From Dyadobacter soli (GTDB taxonomy: Bacteria > Bacteroidota > Bacteroidia > Cytophagales > Spirosomataceae), in assembly GCF_900101885.1 (NCBI RefSeq), contig NZ_FNAN01000016.1, forward strand, positions 1 through 64,000: 64,000 nt of DNA. The letters run 5' to 3'. How positions within the stretch are numbered: position 1 is the stretch's first letter; each line of letters opens with the position of its first letter. This document shows positions 8,640-18,093 of the stretch, in pieces. Both the position numbers and the translations under genes were made by a program. The notes beneath the pieces were generated by a model. That model was not told where the DNA came from, did no database searches, and worked only from the letters and a program-made list of their open reading frames with translations.

Positions 8640-11600
8640 TCAGCGCGTCAGGTAAATATTCCCCCTTAATTTTTCGGATTTCTTTTGATCAATGTAGCGC
8701 ACGTCGGCTTCGTACACATACATATCGGCGGGCATTTCCTTGCCGCCGAAAGTGCCGTCCCAGGATTCGCCGGGCTGCTGGCTTCCCGGCTGGACGTTTT
8801 TCATTTCAAATACAATTTCTCCCCACCGGTTCCGGATCCGCAAAAGACTGATTTCACTAATGCCCGCGCCAAACAGCGTATAGCGGTCGCCAAAACCGTC
8901 GCCATTGGGGGTAAATGCCTGTGGAATGTCTATCTGGCATTCCCGCACTACAAATGCCGCAGCACGTTCCGTCGAATCCATGCAAACGCCGCCTTTTACC
9001 GTAACCAGTTTAACATCGTATATGCCTGGCTCAAAAGGGAGGGCCGGCTCGCGCGCCTCGGCGGTACGTCCGTCGCTGAAATACCACAGATAGCGGTCGG
9101 CCTGCTCGGAACGGTTGCGGATAACGACCGGGCCCGGGGCGCAGAACAATGAGTCACCGGAGAAACCGAAATCGGCTTTGGCGGGCGATACGACAGTTAC
9201 CGCGGCTTTTTTGGCCACTACTTTACAAGCCTGGGTATTGCGGAAGATGCTCAATGTCACCTGGTAGGTCCCTGCGCCGGGATAGCGGTGCTCGGGTGAA
9301 TGGTTGAGCGAATCGGGCGGGCTGCCGTCGCCGAAATCCCATACAAATCCGTACTCGGGGGCTGACTGGTTGGCAAACTTCACTGCGGAATTGTCGCAGG
9401 CCAGCGCGGGGGTTTCAAATGAACCGGTGGGTGCTTCGGTGGTCCTGATCGTCAATTGTGTAGAATCGGAACCGCAGTCCGTATATGCGATGAGCGTCAC
9501 TTTATATTCGCCCTTGCTTTTGGAAAACGTGTGTGAGGGATTAGCGGTGGTGGCGATGGTCCCGTCGCCGAAGCGCCATAGCCAGCGAACAGGTTTTGGA
9601 ACGGAAGCATCCTTGAATTGCACAATTTCGCCCGGACACACTTCCGATTTAGAAATGGTATACAAAGCCTTCACTGTCGACGGATACACACGGATCGCTA
9701 CCGAATCATTGTCCTGTCCGCATTCGCCGGTGACTTTTAGCCGGACGATGTACGTAGTGGCGCTGTCTTTGGTTGAAAATATGTGGGATACGGTAGCGTC
9801 GGCGGATGGCAGCGTAGTACCATCGCCAAATGACCATACCGGGGATTGCTTGTCGTGGCCCGTGGACCGATTGGAAAACAGCAGCGAAGCAGGGGTGCAC
9901 CGGAGCATGGTCGAGTCGACGCCGATCTCCGCCTGCGTGCCCGGCCGTACCGTTATTTCTTTCGTGTCGGACTGCCCTCCGCAGGCATTGTCGGATGCTA
10001 CGCTGATCTGGTAAACGGAATCCTTTCTGCTTGTATTTTCAAATATTCTGGACGGCAGCCGGAACCCGGTGAAAACAGTCTGACCATTTACTTTCCAAAC
10101 ATATTCAATGCCGGGCTCTGCCGTACCGTTGATATTGAAGGACACATTCAGCGGGGCGCAGCCGGCTGTTGCGCTCGGCGTAAAGCTGATTTTGGCGGGT
10201 GGTAGAGTAATGGTCACTTCCCGCGATATGGTGTCGGCACAAGCACCGGCACGCGCGATAAGTGTAATGGTCTGTCTGCCGGCAGGGAGTTGCAGTTCCG
10301 GATCGGCATCGCTGGCAATGACCTTGTTGTTGACCATCCACACATAAGCTTCTGCCCGCAACGACGTGTTGACTGGCTTAAACGCCTGCCCCGCGCAGCC
10401 GTCCTGAATGGAAAAGTCCGCTTTGGGATTACCGACGGTCACCTTCGCCTGCGCTTCCGCCTTGCAGCCGGTCTTGCTGGCGACGCTATACCGGATGTCG
10501 AATTCGTTCCCGGATAGGCCTGCGGTAAACAGGGTATCTCCTTTGATGCAGCCTGCACAGGAAGGCGTTGTCCATTGACCGCCTGCGGGCGTGCCGGAAA
10601 GCTTGATCCAGGCGGTGCCTTCGCAAATGGATTTATTATCTGCCGTGGCCTCAATGCCTTCGACAGTCACCTTCACAGAGGTGGTCATCATGCATTTGCC
10701 CGTACCGCGTGTGTAAGCGACGGTGAAATTGCCGGGCGTTTTGGGAACGAAGTAGCTCTGCCCGTTAGCGGTTTCAATGGCATCCCCGGTCCATTCCCCG
10801 CCCGGCAGATTGGCGGTAAGCAAAATGCGCCCCGAGCTCGTACAGACCAGGGTGTCTTTGGGAATGGAAACGATTTTTACCGGTTGCGCCGGTGACACGC
10901 TGAAAGTATCGCTTGCTATTTGGGTGCCGCAAGCGTTCTGGACTTTGGCGACGACAATGTAAGGCGCAGATGCATATTTTACGGGAATCTCCTGCGACGG
11001 CGAGAATGCGGTCCCATTAATCGTGTAAACCGCGCCGGGAATGGGATTGCCTACCTTGTACGTAATTTCTTCGCAGACATCGGGCTGTGGCGTAATGGAC
11101 GGTGCCACAGTGCTGATTACCTTGTATTTCCGGGTGATCTTTTTGTTGCCGCAGCTGTTGTTTACAGTCAGCGTAACAGTGTACTCCTTAGCCTCTTCCA
11201 GTTTTACCTTCACGGCCGCGCCATTGGGTTTGGTATTGCCCTGGTAACTGTACTTTCCACCTTCGATGGCCCACTCGTAGCCCGACTCGTCCTGCGAAAT
11301 GCTGCCGTCGAGGTCGATGATACCGCCGCTGGCGAGGCACACCACCGTGTCCTTTTCAATGACCGACACACCCGACACTTTAAAGTCCGGAACAGGCGGT
11401 TTGGCGAGCCTGAACTCCGTTTCTGCAGTGCTGGTACCGCAAACTTTGGAAGTGGCTGTCAGCTTCACCTTGTATGTTTTTGTGGGATCTGTAAATGAAA
11501 GCGAAGGGTAGGTATCGGTGCTCGTCCTGCCATCGCTGAATTCCCAGAGAAAATCGATCTCATACGTGGGGCAGCTATTGTTACTGATGTTCACGGTAGT

Positions 11601-12005
11601 ACCGGCGCAAGCCGCGTCTATCACCGGCCGGGCTTCCGGCCTTTTCTTGAAAATCAGTAAATAACCCTTGTTGTCGTTTCCGCAGCTCACCGCGCGAATA
11701 TTGAAGTTGTATTCGATTTCGGCATCGCTGCAATTCTTGGCAAACTGCCGGAGGTCATAAACGTGCGTGGCTTTCTTTTCAGTAGTCAGCGTGATACGCT
11801 CCGTTTCGCCGTCGCCCCATCGGATTTCATATTCTTTTGAATCACAAAAACCGGGTTTCAGGTTAAGACAAAGTTCGTAAGTCGAGTCGCTCGGAGTTAC
11901 GCAGAGTTCGCCGGTACCGGTACAAAACTGGAAATCGACGGGAATTTGCGCATGCGCACAGAGGGACAGACACAAAAAGAGGAAAACGGGTAAAAGGTAT
12001 TTCAA
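8640..12005 (-). CDS. Large PKD-repeat surface protein with CHU_C (T9SS type B) C-terminal domain
   Basis: 1121 aa. A signal peptide (about 1-19) is followed by many Ig-like/PKD domains, visible as repeated W.FGDG or FSDG motifs (FLWEFSDGRTS, VWSFGDGTT, WLWRFGDGT, FVWDFGDGS, YLWYFSDGRT), each with a later YKVTL-type strand. Cysteine-containing Ig-like units lie in the middle. The last ~95 residues are a gliding-motility-associated C-terminal domain starting IPQAFTPNGDGFGDRY and including RNRWGEIVFE. The start is a TTG at 12003-12005, directly ahead of the signal peptide; an in-frame stop four codons upstream excludes an earlier ATG. It is exported by T9SS, probably with the adjacent PorP/SprF protein, and likely acts as an adhesin. 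Confidence 0.88.
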   Translation of the reverse strand: MKYLLPVFLFLCLSLCAHAQIPVDFQFCTGTGELCVTPSDSTYELCLNLKPGFCDSKEYEIRWGDGETERITLTTEKKATHVYDLRQFAKNCSDAEIEYNFNIRAVSCGNDNKGYLLIFKKRPEARPVIDAACAGTTVNISNNSCPTYEIDFLWEFSDGRTSTDTYPSLSFTDPTKTYKVKLTATSKVCGTSTAETEFRLAKPPVPDFKVSGVSVIEKDTVVCLASGGIIDLDGSISQDESGYEWAIEGGKYSYQGNTKPNGAAVKVKLEEAKEYTVTLTVNNSCGNKKITRKYKVISTVAPSITPQPDVCEEITYKVGNPIPGAVYTINGTAFSPSQEIPVKYASAPYIVVAKVQNACGTQIASDTFSVSPAQPVKIVSIPKDTLVCTSSGRILLTANLPGGEWTGDAIETANGQSYFVPKTPGNFTVAYTRGTGKCMMTTSVKVTVEGIEATADNKSICEGTAWIKLSGTPAGGQWTTPSCAGCIKGDTLFTAGLSGNEFDIRYSVASKTGCKAEAQAKVTVGNPKADFSIQDGCAGQAFKPVNTSLRAEAYVWMVNNKVIASDADPELQLPAGRQTITLIARAGACADTISREVTITLPPAKISFTPSATAGCAPLNVSFNINGTAEPGIEYVWKVNGQTVFTGFRLPSRIFENTSRKDSVYQISVASDNACGGQSDTKEITVRPGTQAEIGVDSTMLRCTPASLLFSNRSTGHDKQSPVWSFGDGTTLPSADATVSHIFSTKDSATTYIVRLKVTGECGQDNDSVAIRVYPSTVKALYTISKSEVCPGEIVQFKDASVPKPVRWLWRFGDGTIATTANPSHTFSKSKGEYKVTLIAYTDCGSDSTQLTIRTTEAPTGSFETPALACDNSAVKFANQSAPEYGFVWDFGDGSPPDSLNHSPEHRYPGAGTYQVTLSIFRNTQACKVVAKKAAVTVVSPAKADFGFSGDSLFCAPGPVVIRNRSEQADRYLWYFSDGRTAEAREPALPFEPGIYDVKLVTVKGGVCMDSTERAAAFVVRECQIDIPQAFTPNGDGFGDRYTLFGAGISEISLLRIRNRWGEIVFEMKNVQPGSQQPGESWDGTFGGKEMPADMYVYEADVRYIDQKKSEKLRGNIYLTR

Positions 12006-12078
12006 TGCAATTCAATTTGATAACACAGTAAGACAGAGGGTACGGATCATAAATCCAAACGTTAAAGATAACGTTCGA

Positions 12079-12124
12079 AAAGAAATAAGTCACCAACTTT
12101 TTACTGTTGATGACTTATTTCTTT
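12079..12124. repeat. 19-bp inverted repeat between divergent genes
   Basis: Arms 12079-12097 and 12106-12124 match at 18 of 19 positions (the exception allows a G-U pair in one transcript) around an 8-nt loop. It lies 74 bp upstream of the TTG start on the minus side and about 100 bp upstream of the GTG start on the plus side. A terminator is not expected between divergent genes, so a regulatory dyad, a leader-RNA hairpin or a small-element remnant are all possible. Confidence 0.6.
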
Positions 12125-12226
12125 CTCCACTGGTTACAGAAGGTTTACGATTTGCCCGGCTTAGATTTTTACCTTTATTTTAACCGGCTAACCGGGGCGT
12201 ATTATAAAGGAGACTGAGCTGACATT

Positions 12227-14074
12227 GTGAAACAAGCGACTATCAAGAAATTCCATTCATTTCTCAAATTCAAAAGAGGCCTGACTACATACAGTTTAAG
12301 GAAATTCAAGCTGTATGAGGTCATTATCTTTTGGTTGAAAAGCATTCTGACCCGTTCGCAGTTTCTGATCTTGTCCGGGATATTGGTGGGTTGCAGCGCG
12401 GGATTAGCCGGTGTGGTCCTCAAATCGCTTGTGCACGCGATCCACAACCTGATCACGCACAGGGTGCATTTCGAGACGCAGATATTCTTTTACGCCGTGT
12501 TCCCGTTCCTGGGGATCGTGCTCACATCAATTGTGGTGATATTGTTTTTCGGCGGCAACGACCGCAAAGGAATTCCCGCCATTCTGCACGAGATCGCGCA
12601 AAATTCCAGCGTTGTCGCACCGGTAAAAATGTATTCGCAGGTCGTGCAAAGTGCTATTACCGTGGGGCTTGGCGGCTCGGCAGGGCTCGAAAGCCCTATT
12701 GCGGTGACCGGTTCGGCCATCGGCTCCAATTTCGCCCAGGCCTACAAGCTCGACTACCGCGAGCGTACATTATTGCTGGCCGCGGGCGCTACGGCCGGGA
12801 TCGCGTCGGCATTCAATGCGCCTATTGCCGGGATGATGTTCGCCGTGGAAATTTTGCTTACCGGCGTCGTTTTCACCGATTTTATCCCGCTCGTACTGGC
12901 GGCCGTTTGCGGAAATGTACTTTCCAGAATGCTGCTCAACGAGGAAGTGCTGTTCCATTTCAGCAGCCGTAGTCCATTCAATTACCACAACCTGCCATTT
13001 TACCTTGTGCTGGGGGTTTTGTGTGGACTTTACGCCCGGTACTTTGTGGTGATCGGGCACCAGGTCGAGCGGTTTTTCGCCAATCTGAAAGGCGGCCGGC
13101 TCCGGAAAGCGATGATCGGCGGGGCATTGCTTTCGGTGCTTTGCGTTTTGTACCCTCCGCTTTTCGGAGAAGGCTACGAAACCATCAAAGCATTGGTGAA
13201 CGGGCAGGTCGGCGAGCTGATGCAGAACAGCTTTTTCGGCATTGTGGGTGGTCAGCGTTGGGCTGTGGTGGTGTTTTTGGCGATTGTATGCTTGCTAAAA
13301 GCTTTTGCCAGTTCGATTACCATTTTCAGTGGTGGCAACGGCGGTAACTTCGCGCCTTCGCTTTTTGCAGGGGGCACATTGGGTTTTGTATTCGCATTGT
13401 TCTGTAACTTCATCGGCATCAGCGACGTTCCGGTAGCCAACCTCGTACTGGTAGGCATGGCGGGCGTGATGAGCGGCGTGCTTTACGCGCCGCTAACAGC
13501 CATATTCCTTATTGCCGAATCCAGTTCGGGATATGATTTGTTTATTCCGCTGATGGTGGTAGGCGTGATGTCCTTCCTGATTTCCAAATGGTTCTCCGCC
13601 ATTTCTCCTGACTTAAAAAGACTGGCCGACGAGGGCAAAATATTCACCCGCGAGCACGATCGGAACCTGCTTTCGCAACTGAACACGCTGGATTTCATTG
13701 ACAAGGACGTCCCAGTCGTGGATATCGACCTGCCTTTCGAAAACTTTGTGGACGCATTGCACGAAAACCGGCACAACCATATGGCCGTAGTGGATAGCCA
13801 AGGTTTGCTGCGGGGGATTATCCTCGTAAAAGAACTATATCCATACCTGTTTGCCTCGGGAGATGAGGTGGCTTTGTCGGTGGCTTCGGTCATGCAACAG
13901 CCCGTAACGGTGGTTGCCGAAACGGAGCCTGTTGCCAGGATTATAACCAAATTCGACCAGACCGGCTCGTGGCATTTGCCCGTTACCGATCCGAAAGGCC
14001 GCTACATCGGTTTCATAGACAAATCACGGTTGCTCGACCGTTACCGCAGTCTGCTCCAAGCCCATTCGGGATGA
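12227..14074 (+). CDS. CLC family chloride channel/transporter with CBS domains
   Basis: 615 aa. The CLC core covers about residues 40-465: gate motif GLESP with the outer glutamate at E155, FNAPIAGMMFAVE (197-208), and GGNGGNFAPSLFAGG near 365-380. C-terminal CBS domains (about 485-615) include HNHMAVVDSQGLLRG and HLPVTDPKGRYIGFIDKS. Two usual transporter positions differ: GSGIP reads RKGIP (113-117), and the position of the inner proton glutamate (E203 in the E. coli protein) appears to be Ile209. The start is GTG at 12227 with AAGGAG about 14 nt upstream; no in-frame ATG exists before residue 135. Confidence 0.88.
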   Translation: MKQATIKKFHSFLKFKRGLTTYSLRKFKLYEVIIFWLKSILTRSQFLILSGILVGCSAGLAGVVLKSLVHAIHNLITHRVHFETQIFFYAVFPFLGIVLTSIVVILFFGGNDRKGIPAILHEIAQNSSVVAPVKMYSQVVQSAITVGLGGSAGLESPIAVTGSAIGSNFAQAYKLDYRERTLLLAAGATAGIASAFNAPIAGMMFAVEILLTGVVFTDFIPLVLAAVCGNVLSRMLLNEEVLFHFSSRSPFNYHNLPFYLVLGVLCGLYARYFVVIGHQVERFFANLKGGRLRKAMIGGALLSVLCVLYPPLFGEGYETIKALVNGQVGELMQNSFFGIVGGQRWAVVVFLAIVCLLKAFASSITIFSGGNGGNFAPSLFAGGTLGFVFALFCNFIGISDVPVANLVLVGMAGVMSGVLYAPLTAIFLIAESSSGYDLFIPLMVVGVMSFLISKWFSAISPDLKRLADEGKIFTREHDRNLLSQLNTLDFIDKDVPVVDIDLPFENFVDALHENRHNHMAVVDSQGLLRGIILVKELYPYLFASGDEVALSVASVMQQPVTVVAETEPVARIITKFDQTGSWHLPVTDPKGRYIGFIDKSRLLDRYRSLLQAHSG

Positions 14075-14173
14075 TTTTGCCTTTGTTTTAAGGAATACTT
14101 TTTTAACTTGCCAGGCCATAACCAAAGAAATACGGGTCCATTTTGTCGCGTATTTACTTCTCAACTCCGTCCT

Positions 14174-14752
14174 ATGGCACTACACAAATACCTCCTTGTT
14201 ATACTCGTTTTCCTAAGCGTTTTCTGGGGCTGCCAGGATAAGGAGAAAGCGCGCGCGCTTGATCTTCGGGAGCAGCAAATCCTGGCCCGGGAGAAGGGAT
14301 TTGCGGTGAAAGAGGCAGATTATCAGTCGCTTCTGCGGATGCGCGACAGCCTTTTGACCACCCCGGATACCACAGTGATTATTCAGCGCTGGCCGGATGA
14401 TATCGCCGGCCTGTGGAGCAGTAAGTCCGTCTGCCGCGAATCCAATTGCAGCGAATATGTGATCGGCGACCAGCGCTCCAACACCTGGGAGTTTGTGAGT
14501 GACTCCACGGGATTGTATACCCGTGTGATCAACAACAACCAGGTCGTGCGCGTGTTCGCCGCCAGGTACGACAGCACGCGCATCCAGCTGCATTACATGA
14601 GCGACTCGTCGGCAAGCAAGAACATCGAACTGACCGTCGAGCTGGGCCGGGATAATAATAAGAACCTCATCAAGGGAATGCAGACTACGGGCATCGACAA
14701 ATCGTGTACCGCGAAATTTTCCATTGAGCTCACCCGCTTAACCAACCGCTAG
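14174..14752 (+). CDS. Putative lipoprotein of unknown function
   Basis: 192 aa. A hydrophobic leader ends in VFWGC (Cys20), a plausible though atypical lipobox for this phylum, followed by a charged, probably coiled-coil stretch (residues 21-60, rich in E, K, R, A). A beta-rich C-terminal half contains two cysteines close together (SVCRESNCSEY) and the phrase IAGLWSSKSVC. The ATG at 14174 (MALHKYLLVIL) opens the leader; an upstream in-frame start at 14108 would bury it. It lies 3 nt before the antiporter gene, so the two are probably co-transcribed and it may be an accessory of ion transport. No family recognised. Confidence 0.7.
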   Translation: MALHKYLLVILVFLSVFWGCQDKEKARALDLREQQILAREKGFAVKEADYQSLLRMRDSLLTTPDTTVIIQRWPDDIAGLWSSKSVCRESNCSEYVIGDQRSNTWEFVSDSTGLYTRVINNNQVVRVFAARYDSTRIQLHYMSDSSASKNIELTVELGRDNNKNLIKGMQTTGIDKSCTAKFSIELTRLTNR

Positions 14753-14755
14753 ACT

Positions 14756-16882
14756 ATGCCGCTGCTCAACATACACATCGGCAGTTTACCGATCGAAGAC
14801 CCGGTATTGAAGTTCCTGCTCGAACTAATCATCATCCTCGGCGCTCCGCTGCTGCTCAACAAAATCAAAGTCCCGCATTTGCTGGGCTTGCTGATCGCCG
14901 GCGCGGTAGTAGGGCCCAACGGCCTGAACCTCCTCTCCCGCGACAGTAGCGTGGTTGTTACCGGCACCACCGGGTTACTCTACATCATGTTTCTGGCCGG
15001 GCTTGAAATCGATATGGGCGATTTCAAGAAGAATATGGGCAAGAGCATCACGTTCACGGTGTTCACATTTGCGGTCCCATTCATTTTGGGGATGATAGGC
15101 GGCTATTACGTCCTGCATTTCTCCATGCTCACGACGGTCCTGTTCGCGAGTTTGTTCTCCTCGCATACCCTCATTTCCTATCCGCTGGTGAGCAAGATGG
15201 GTATTGCCAAAAACCTCTCGGTGAACATTACCGTAGGCGGCACCATGCTGACCGACGTGCTCTCGCTGCTCGTGCTTGCCGTGGTAGTAGGTATGACGCA
15301 GGGGGAGGTAAACAGTGCATTCTGGCTACGCCTGGGTTTCTCTGTGCTCGCATTCAGTCTGGTAGTACTATTTGTTTTTCCAATAATAGGAAGGTGGTTT
15401 TTCAAAAAGGTCGACGACAAGATTTCGCAGTACATATTTGTGCTGGTGATGATCTATCTCGCTGCGGTACTCGCCGAGCTAGCTGGTATCGAGGCAATTA
15501 TCGGCGCCTTTTTTGCCGGGCTTGCATTGAACCGGCTCATCCCGCACACCTCCGCACTCATGAACCGGGTGGAATTTGTAGGTAATGCCATTTTTATCCC
15601 ATTCTTCCTGATCAGCGTGGGAATGCTGATCGATTTCACGGTGTTTTTCAAAAGCCTGGAAACATTGGGTGTAGCGGCGGTAATGCTGGTTGCGTCAATT
15701 GGCGGGAAATACCTGGCAGCCGTTTTGACCCAAAAAACTTTCAAACTGACCAAGGATGAGGGAATGATCATTTTCGGGCTCAGCTCGGCTTCCGCGGCAG
15801 CCACGTTGGCGGCGGTGATGGTGGGTTATAACATTATTATTTCCGAAACCGAGAGCGGCGAGCCCGTGCGTTTGCTGAGCGAGCACGTCCTCAATGGCAG
15901 TATCCTACTGATCCTGATTTCCTGTACGGTTTCTTCATTTGTATCGATGTCCAGCGCGGCGAAAATCGCGGAAGCGGATAACGAGGCGACGGCATCGGGT
16001 AGTAATCCGGAGTCGGAAAACATTCTGATTGCGGTTAATTACGAAGAAACCGTCGAGACGACGGTGAACCTTGGCTTACTTACCAAGGCCGCAAATAACA
16101 GGGACAGGCTGTTTGCATTGAATGTGATTAATGATGAAAAGAACGAATCGTCCGTCAAGAATGCCGAGAAAACGCTGCACCTGGCAGTGACCACCGCAGC
16201 CGCCGCGGACGTAAAGGTACTGCCGCTAACCCGGTACGACAGTGATGTGGCCTCCGGCATCAGCAATGTCATCAAGGAGCAAAAAATAACGGACCTCATT
16301 CTCGCATTGCAGCCCGATAAAGGTTTGACGCCGTCGCTGGTTTATAACCTTACCAATGGTTATCTGCAAAATGAAAATGTGAACACACTCATTTACCACG
16401 CGGCCCAGCCGATTTCCACGATCAAAAAATACATTGTGCTCATACCGCCCAAAGCGGATAAGGAGCCGGGCTTTTTCCACGCATTGCTCCGCGTATGGAA
16501 CATCGCAAAATCGTCGGGCTCGGAAATGGCTTTCTACGCCACCGCGCCGATTATCGGTATCATCGAAAGAGTGGCCAAAAAGTCGGGTATCGAACTGTCG
16601 CTGCATATCATTGACTACTGGGGCGAAGCCGAGCAAGCTGCCGCTGCGGTTACCGACGACGAGGGCCTGATATTGTTCATGGCCAAACGCGGCATGGTAT
16701 CCTACTTCCCCAAAATGAGCCAGCTGCCTGATTTTCTCAACCAGTATGCGCTCGACAATAATTTCCTGCTGATTTATCCATTCTCACAACAAAACGCGGA
16801 TGAGACTGAAAAGCGATCGGTTAGCAATCACGACGATTTTGTGGAGATCGGAAGGATGATCGGCAAGATCTTTCCCGGGTAA
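14756..16882 (+). CDS. Cation:proton antiporter, CPA2 type, with C-terminal cytoplasmic domain
   Basis: 708 aa. Residues 1 to about 400 form a polytopic Na+/H+ exchanger domain: LLGLLIAGAVVGPNGLNLL, LYIMFLAGLEIDMGDFKKN (the conserved GLE.D stretch), SSHTLISYPLV, and ELAGIEAIIGAFFAGLALNRLIP. The remaining 300 residues are soluble and contain universal-stress-protein-like halves (ENILIAVNYEETVETTVNLG and a second copy near KKYIVLIPP), which probably regulate transport by nucleotide binding. Expected to exchange Na+ or K+ for H+ at the inner membrane. The CLC gene lies upstream in the same direction, suggesting a shared role in ion or pH balance. Confidence 0.88.
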   Translation: MPLLNIHIGSLPIEDPVLKFLLELIIILGAPLLLNKIKVPHLLGLLIAGAVVGPNGLNLLSRDSSVVVTGTTGLLYIMFLAGLEIDMGDFKKNMGKSITFTVFTFAVPFILGMIGGYYVLHFSMLTTVLFASLFSSHTLISYPLVSKMGIAKNLSVNITVGGTMLTDVLSLLVLAVVVGMTQGEVNSAFWLRLGFSVLAFSLVVLFVFPIIGRWFFKKVDDKISQYIFVLVMIYLAAVLAELAGIEAIIGAFFAGLALNRLIPHTSALMNRVEFVGNAIFIPFFLISVGMLIDFTVFFKSLETLGVAAVMLVASIGGKYLAAVLTQKTFKLTKDEGMIIFGLSSASAAATLAAVMVGYNIIISETESGEPVRLLSEHVLNGSILLILISCTVSSFVSMSSAAKIAEADNEATASGSNPESENILIAVNYEETVETTVNLGLLTKAANNRDRLFALNVINDEKNESSVKNAEKTLHLAVTTAAAADVKVLPLTRYDSDVASGISNVIKEQKITDLILALQPDKGLTPSLVYNLTNGYLQNENVNTLIYHAAQPISTIKKYIVLIPPKADKEPGFFHALLRVWNIAKSSGSEMAFYATAPIIGIIERVAKKSGIELSLHIIDYWGEAEQAAAAVTDDEGLILFMAKRGMVSYFPKMSQLPDFLNQYALDNNFLLIYPFSQQNADETEKRSVSNHDDFVEIGRMIGKIFPG

Positions 16883-17067
16883 AAGCGTGAACGGTGGTCG
16901 TTGAACTGATGTCCTTTCTGCTTTCTCCGCAAGCCAGATTCATTACTGGCACCGCGATCCGCAATGATGGGGTATGAAAAGGCTTTAAATAAACCGGAAT
17001 ATCAAGGAACTCCATCGCTGATTTAATGTTTTTTTGTTAGTAGCATTCAAAAAGATAGTGAATACAC

Positions 17068-18090
17068 ATGGCAGATAAACTGATTCAGGATATACCTTTT
17101 TCCATTCTTGACCTTGCGCCGATTACGGAGGGGAACAATGCGGGGATTACCTTTCAAAATAGCCTCAGGCTTGCCCAGCGGGTCGAAGAGCTCGGTTTCA
17201 GGCGGTACTGGCTTGCCGAGCATCATAATATGGAGAGCGTCGCCAGTTCGGCTACTTCCGTGCTGATCGGCTACATTGCCGGCGGTACCAAGTCGATCCG
17301 GGTCGGCAGCGGGGGGATTATGCTGCCCAACCACGCGCCGCTGGTAGTGGCCGAGCAGTTCGGTACGCTGGCATCGCTTTACCCCGGCCGCATTGACCTC
17401 GGTCTGGGCCGTGCGCCGGGTACGGACCAGGTGACCGCGCGTGCGCTGCGGCGTAACTATATGGAGTCCGCCCAGGATTTCCCGGACGACGTCATAGCCT
17501 TGCAGACTTATTTTTCAGCAGACAATAAAAATGCGAAGGTACGCGCCATTCCCGGCGAGGGGTTGGATGTCCCGATCTGGATTCTCGGATCGAGCACGGA
17601 CAGCGCGCGGCTGGCCGCGCATCTGGGCTTGCCTTATGCATTCGCGAGCCACTTTGCGCCGGCCCATTTTCTGGACGCGATCGAGCTTTACCGCCGGAAT
17701 TTCAGGCCGTCGGCGCACCTCGCGCAGCCTTATGTGATGGCCTGTGTGAATGTGATCGCCGCCGATACAAATGAAGAGGCCGAGCGGCTTGCCACGTCAT
17801 TCTTCCAGCTGGCAACGGGAATCATTACGGGCAAGCGCCGGCCTTTGCAGCCGCCTGTCGACAGTATGGACGGGCTTTGGGGCGAATATGAAGAGGCCGC
17901 GGTAAGACAAATGATGAAGTACACATTCATCGGCGACCGGAAGCGGGTAGGGAAGGACCTGGCCTATTTCCAGCAACGCACCCAGCTCGACGAGCTCATG
18001 GTGACCAGCCATATTTACGACCCGCAGGCGCGGATACATAGCTACGAGGTGCTCAAAAGTGTTCAGGATGAGCGCGTTGCTGTGGGCTGA
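17068..18090 (+). CDS. LLM class flavin-dependent oxidoreductase (YhbW-like)
   Basis: 340 aa, the usual length for this family. Hallmarks of the bacterial luciferase fold are AQRVEELGFRRYWLAEHHNM (about 36-55), SVLIGYIAGGTKSIRVGSGG, LPNHAPLVVAEQFGTLASLYPGRIDLGLGRAPG, and the C-terminal block FIGDRKRVGKDLAYF...DELMVTSHIYD. Expected to use reduced flavin for oxidation of an unknown substrate in the cytoplasm. The ATG at 17068 begins MADKLIQDIPFSILDLAPI, typical of the YhbW subgroup. It converges on the next gene with only 3 nt between stops. Confidence 0.9.
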   Translation: MADKLIQDIPFSILDLAPITEGNNAGITFQNSLRLAQRVEELGFRRYWLAEHHNMESVASSATSVLIGYIAGGTKSIRVGSGGIMLPNHAPLVVAEQFGTLASLYPGRIDLGLGRAPGTDQVTARALRRNYMESAQDFPDDVIALQTYFSADNKNAKVRAIPGEGLDVPIWILGSSTDSARLAAHLGLPYAFASHFAPAHFLDAIELYRRNFRPSAHLAQPYVMACVNVIAADTNEEAERLATSFFQLATGIITGKRRPLQPPVDSMDGLWGEYEEAAVRQMMKYTFIGDRKRVGKDLAYFQQRTQLDELMVTSHIYDPQARIHSYEVLKSVQDERVAVG

Positions 18091-18093
18091 TGC

